Below are positions 62,424 to 64,000 of a stretch of 64,000 nt of DNA, piece after piece. The notes under the pieces are model-generated. The model did not search any database, was not told the origin of the DNA, and worked only from the letters and a program-made list of their open reading frames with translations. Position numbers and translations under genes: made by a program. Position 1 is the first letter of the stretch. Every line of letters begins with the position of its first letter. The DNA is from Hymenobacter duratus (GTDB lineage: Bacteria > Bacteroidota > Bacteroidia > Cytophagales > Hymenobacteraceae), in NCBI RefSeq assembly GCF_014698995.1, contig NZ_JACWZZ010000003.1, forward strand, positions 434,001 to 498,000. Direction: 5' to 3'.

Positions 62424-62801
62424 ATGACCAAATTTCCTGATGCAATAGATAGCTCCAAGATTGGAACTTACCCCGCTGGTGTATGGTCAGGAGGAGGACA
62501 TTTTTATGATGAGGTGTTGGAATACAGAGTATGGGTATACTCAGATGACGACGGAGAATATTTTTGTCCTTTCGAAAATTATAAAAGCGCCTTGCGCTTC
62601 TCGAAAAAGACAATTGGAGCCAAAGATCCTGACGTGCTGATTTTGCAGAGAGAATATGTGGATGAACCACAAGAAGGAGTGTTCGTAAAAATCACGTCAG
62701 AGAGAGTTGCAGAATGGAGACCAGAATGGCTTCAAAACAGCAAAAGAGAAAAAGGCAGCATTGACCGATTCATTGCTGAGCAAAACAGAAAAAATGGCTG
62801 A
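62424..62801 (+). CDS. hypothetical protein, low GC
   Basis: The 125-residue product has WSGGGHFYDEVLEYRVWVYS then DDDGEYFCPFENYKSALRFS and ends with REKGSIDRFIAEQNRKNG. No signal or membrane segment. The DNA is clearly lower in GC than its neighbours, which suggests horizontal gain. It is recalled as a widespread small protein family of unknown function. It interrupts the SDR/AraC pair on the other strand. Confidence 0.65.
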   Translation: MTKFPDAIDSSKIGTYPAGVWSGGGHFYDEVLEYRVWVYSDDDGEYFCPFENYKSALRFSKKTIGAKDPDVLILQREYVDEPQEGVFVKITSERVAEWRPEWLQNSKREKGSIDRFIAEQNRKNG

Positions 62802-62842
62802 GTCAGCAGTTCTGTAAACAAGCCTCAAACTGCTTCGGCCCG

Positions 62843-63229
62843 CTAAGCCGCCCACAGCTTTTCCCGGTATTGCTTGGGCGTGACGCCTACGAAGCGTTTG
62901 AAGAACTTCGTGAAGTTGGAGGGGTCGTAGGTGAGGCGGGCCGCTACCTCGGCAGCTGTCAGGCGCGGGTCGGCCAGCAACTCCTTGGCTGCGGCCACCA
63001 GTCTGCGCTCAAAAATGGCGCAGGGCGCCTCGCCGGTAGTGAGCTTCAGCGTGTTGCTAAGGTGCGTAGGATGAATGCAGAGCTGACCGGCAAAATCTCT
63101 GATTTCCAGCGCTTCCGTAGCGTAGCCGGCCAGCAAGTCGTCGACGTGGGCATGCACGAGGCGAGTGAAATCAGCCGTTATTTCGTGCTGGCGCGCCAGA
63201 ATCTTTTTCGGGATGGGTGTCGTTGCCAT
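62843..63229 (-). CDS. AraC-type DNA-binding protein without effector domain
   Basis: The 128-residue product is almost only the AraC double helix-turn-helix: LEIRDFAGQLCIHPTHLSNT (first HTH) and LTAAEVAARLTYDPSNFTKF followed by FFKRFVGVTPKQYREKLW (second HTH). A short N-terminal helix replaces the usual sugar-binding domain. It may control the SDR gene further along. Its start may also be the fusion point of a lost sensor. Confidence 0.82.
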   Translation of the reverse strand: MATTPIPKKILARQHEITADFTRLVHAHVDDLLAGYATEALEIRDFAGQLCIHPTHLSNTLKLTTGEAPCAIFERRLVAAAKELLADPRLTAAEVAARLTYDPSNFTKFFKRFVGVTPKQYREKLWAA

Positions 63230-63574
63230 GATTTTCTAAATCCAGTGGGCCTGCGTCTTGTTTGTGCCCTGAACAGTGCGAGGTAACTACCGCCGGTAGC
63301 TAGCCCGTAGATACTTTGGTTACCCAAATTGGTTTTGCCCTCTTTCCGGCGCAGCAGCACAATTACGGGGGCTTTCTGGAAAAACGAAAAGCCCTGCCCA
63401 CCCGGTTGTGGGTCTCTGCAATTCGTAATCCGAAGATTTACTGCCTTTTTTGCAGTTCCGTATCAGTTGGAGCCGCTACTGCAACGTGGCCCTCAACAGC
63501 TCGTGCGGGCCTTGTTGGTATTTCCTGTTTCATTGGCGGCAGCCTCGTCTGCGCCACTTTTAGCTCTTCTGCTT
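63230..63574. other. 345-bp gap without a recognisable gene
   Basis: This divergent region between the AraC-type gene and the cell-wall amidase should hold their promoters. Open frames here lack protein-like features. No clear TAnnTTTG box or hairpin was found. Confidence 0.5.
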
Positions 63575-64000
63575 TTGCGCACAGCTCCTCTCCTCGTTCT
63601 GCTTTTCCTGATGTGTCTGGGCGCTTTCGGCCAGAGCAAAGTCCGCAAAGTGGTGGCCCGGCGCGGCGACGGAGTGCAGACACTGCTGCGCCGGTACGGC
63701 CTGAATTCCAGCCAGCAACAGCAGAAATTCAAGGAGCTGAACAAAGCGGCGCTGGGCCCTGGTGGCGGCCTGTTGGCGGGCCGTAGCTACCTGCTGCCGC
63801 CCGCTGTTTCAGCGGCTTCTCGCCTCAAAGCCACCAATCCTACGTCGCATGGCCAAAGCACTACGCCCCTGCTCACCGCCAACCTGTTCGGCCCCAGGTA
63901 CAGCCCCGTCCCTATCCGCGACAGGGCGCTGCGGGGGGCAGTGTATTATCTCTCGGCGGGCCACGGCGGCCCCGATCCGGGGGCCATTGGGCAGTATGGC
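63575..64000 (+). CDS. N-acetylmuramoyl-L-alanine amidase, N-terminal part (cut by window edge)
   Basis: From a TTG at 63575 the frame gives LRTAPLLVLLFLMCLGAFGQ, a good signal peptide; the ATG at 63611 inside it is an alternative. Then comes a LysM-like stretch (KVVARRGDGVQTLLRRYGLN, ending GGLLAGRSYLLP) and the start of an amidase_3 domain, LSAGHGGPDPGAIGQYG, with the zinc-binding His in GHGG. It should cut the amide between muramic acid and the peptide of murein. The catalytic Glu lies beyond the window. Confidence 0.8.
   Translation, partial: MRTAPLLVLLFLMCLGAFGQSKVRKVVARRGDGVQTLLRRYGLNSSQQQQKFKELNKAALGPGGGLLAGRSYLLPPAVSAASRLKATNPTSHGQSTTPLLTANLFGPRYSPVPIRDRALRGAVYYLSAGHGGPDPGAIGQYG

Overview
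The window looks like a chromosome segment from a Hymenobacter-like member of the Bacteroidota (Cytophagales). The reasons are high-GC coding sequence, a SusC/SusD pair, DUF5103 and DUF2256 proteins, TAnnTTTG-type promoter boxes and weak ribosome binding sites. No rRNA, tRNA or CRISPR array was seen. The genus is an inference from protein style, not from a database search.

Positions 1-40,017 form one large locus for pectin and rhamnogalacturonan use. On the minus strand, SusC and SusD (13,158-8,386) head an operon with a DUF4450-type protein, a six-hairpin glycosidase, a GH28 polygalacturonase and a GH105 unsaturated-uronyl hydrolase cut by the window edge. A second minus-strand block (39,186-29,087) carries a PL22 oligogalacturonate lyase, GH105, GH106 alpha-L-rhamnosidase, a GH43-like beta-propeller protein, a sialate O-acetylesterase-type esterase and a second GH28. 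Between them lie the monosaccharide pathways. The plus-strand L-rhamnose set is a bifunctional aldolase/dehydrogenase (RhaEW type), a GntR regulator, RhaI-type isomerase, kinase and LutABC, with a divergent RhaT symporter. It should take rhamnose to dihydroxyacetone phosphate plus lactate and then pyruvate. The minus-strand set is an L-fucose-type oxidative pathway (two SDRs, lactonase, FAH hydrolase, FucP), with no L-fuconate dehydratase in the window.

From 40 to 46 kb come housekeeping or unknown genes: an M48 protease, a CPA-type antiporter, a DUF5103 lipoprotein and small unknowns. They end at a decayed integron-like spot: the C-terminal remnant of an IntI-like recombinase, a GTTAGGC core-like site with a hairpin, and an AT-rich orphan ORF.

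Positions 48,670-52,938 are a compact integrated element of about 4.3 kb, flanked by a 14-bp direct repeat that is the first 14 bases of an ABC-F gene. It carries a tyrosine integrase, an excisionase-like HTH protein, a Rep resembling filamentous-phage or rolling-circle replication proteins, an overlapping ribbon-helix-helix ORF and one unknown ORF. It separates the ABC-F gene from its native promoter. The element seems to supply a substitute promoter, while the host promoter now points at the integrase.

The rest (53-64 kb) holds ordinary genes: small secreted and lipoproteins, an amidase, DUF2256, a PAS protein, an AsmA-like protein, a 2H phosphoesterase, an SDR, an AraC-type regulator and the start of a cell-wall amidase. 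Throughout the sugar locus, intergenic gaps hold long, often perfect inverted repeats of several families. A 12-copy array of 21-bp units with co-varying palindromic cores lies upstream of the first GH28 gene.
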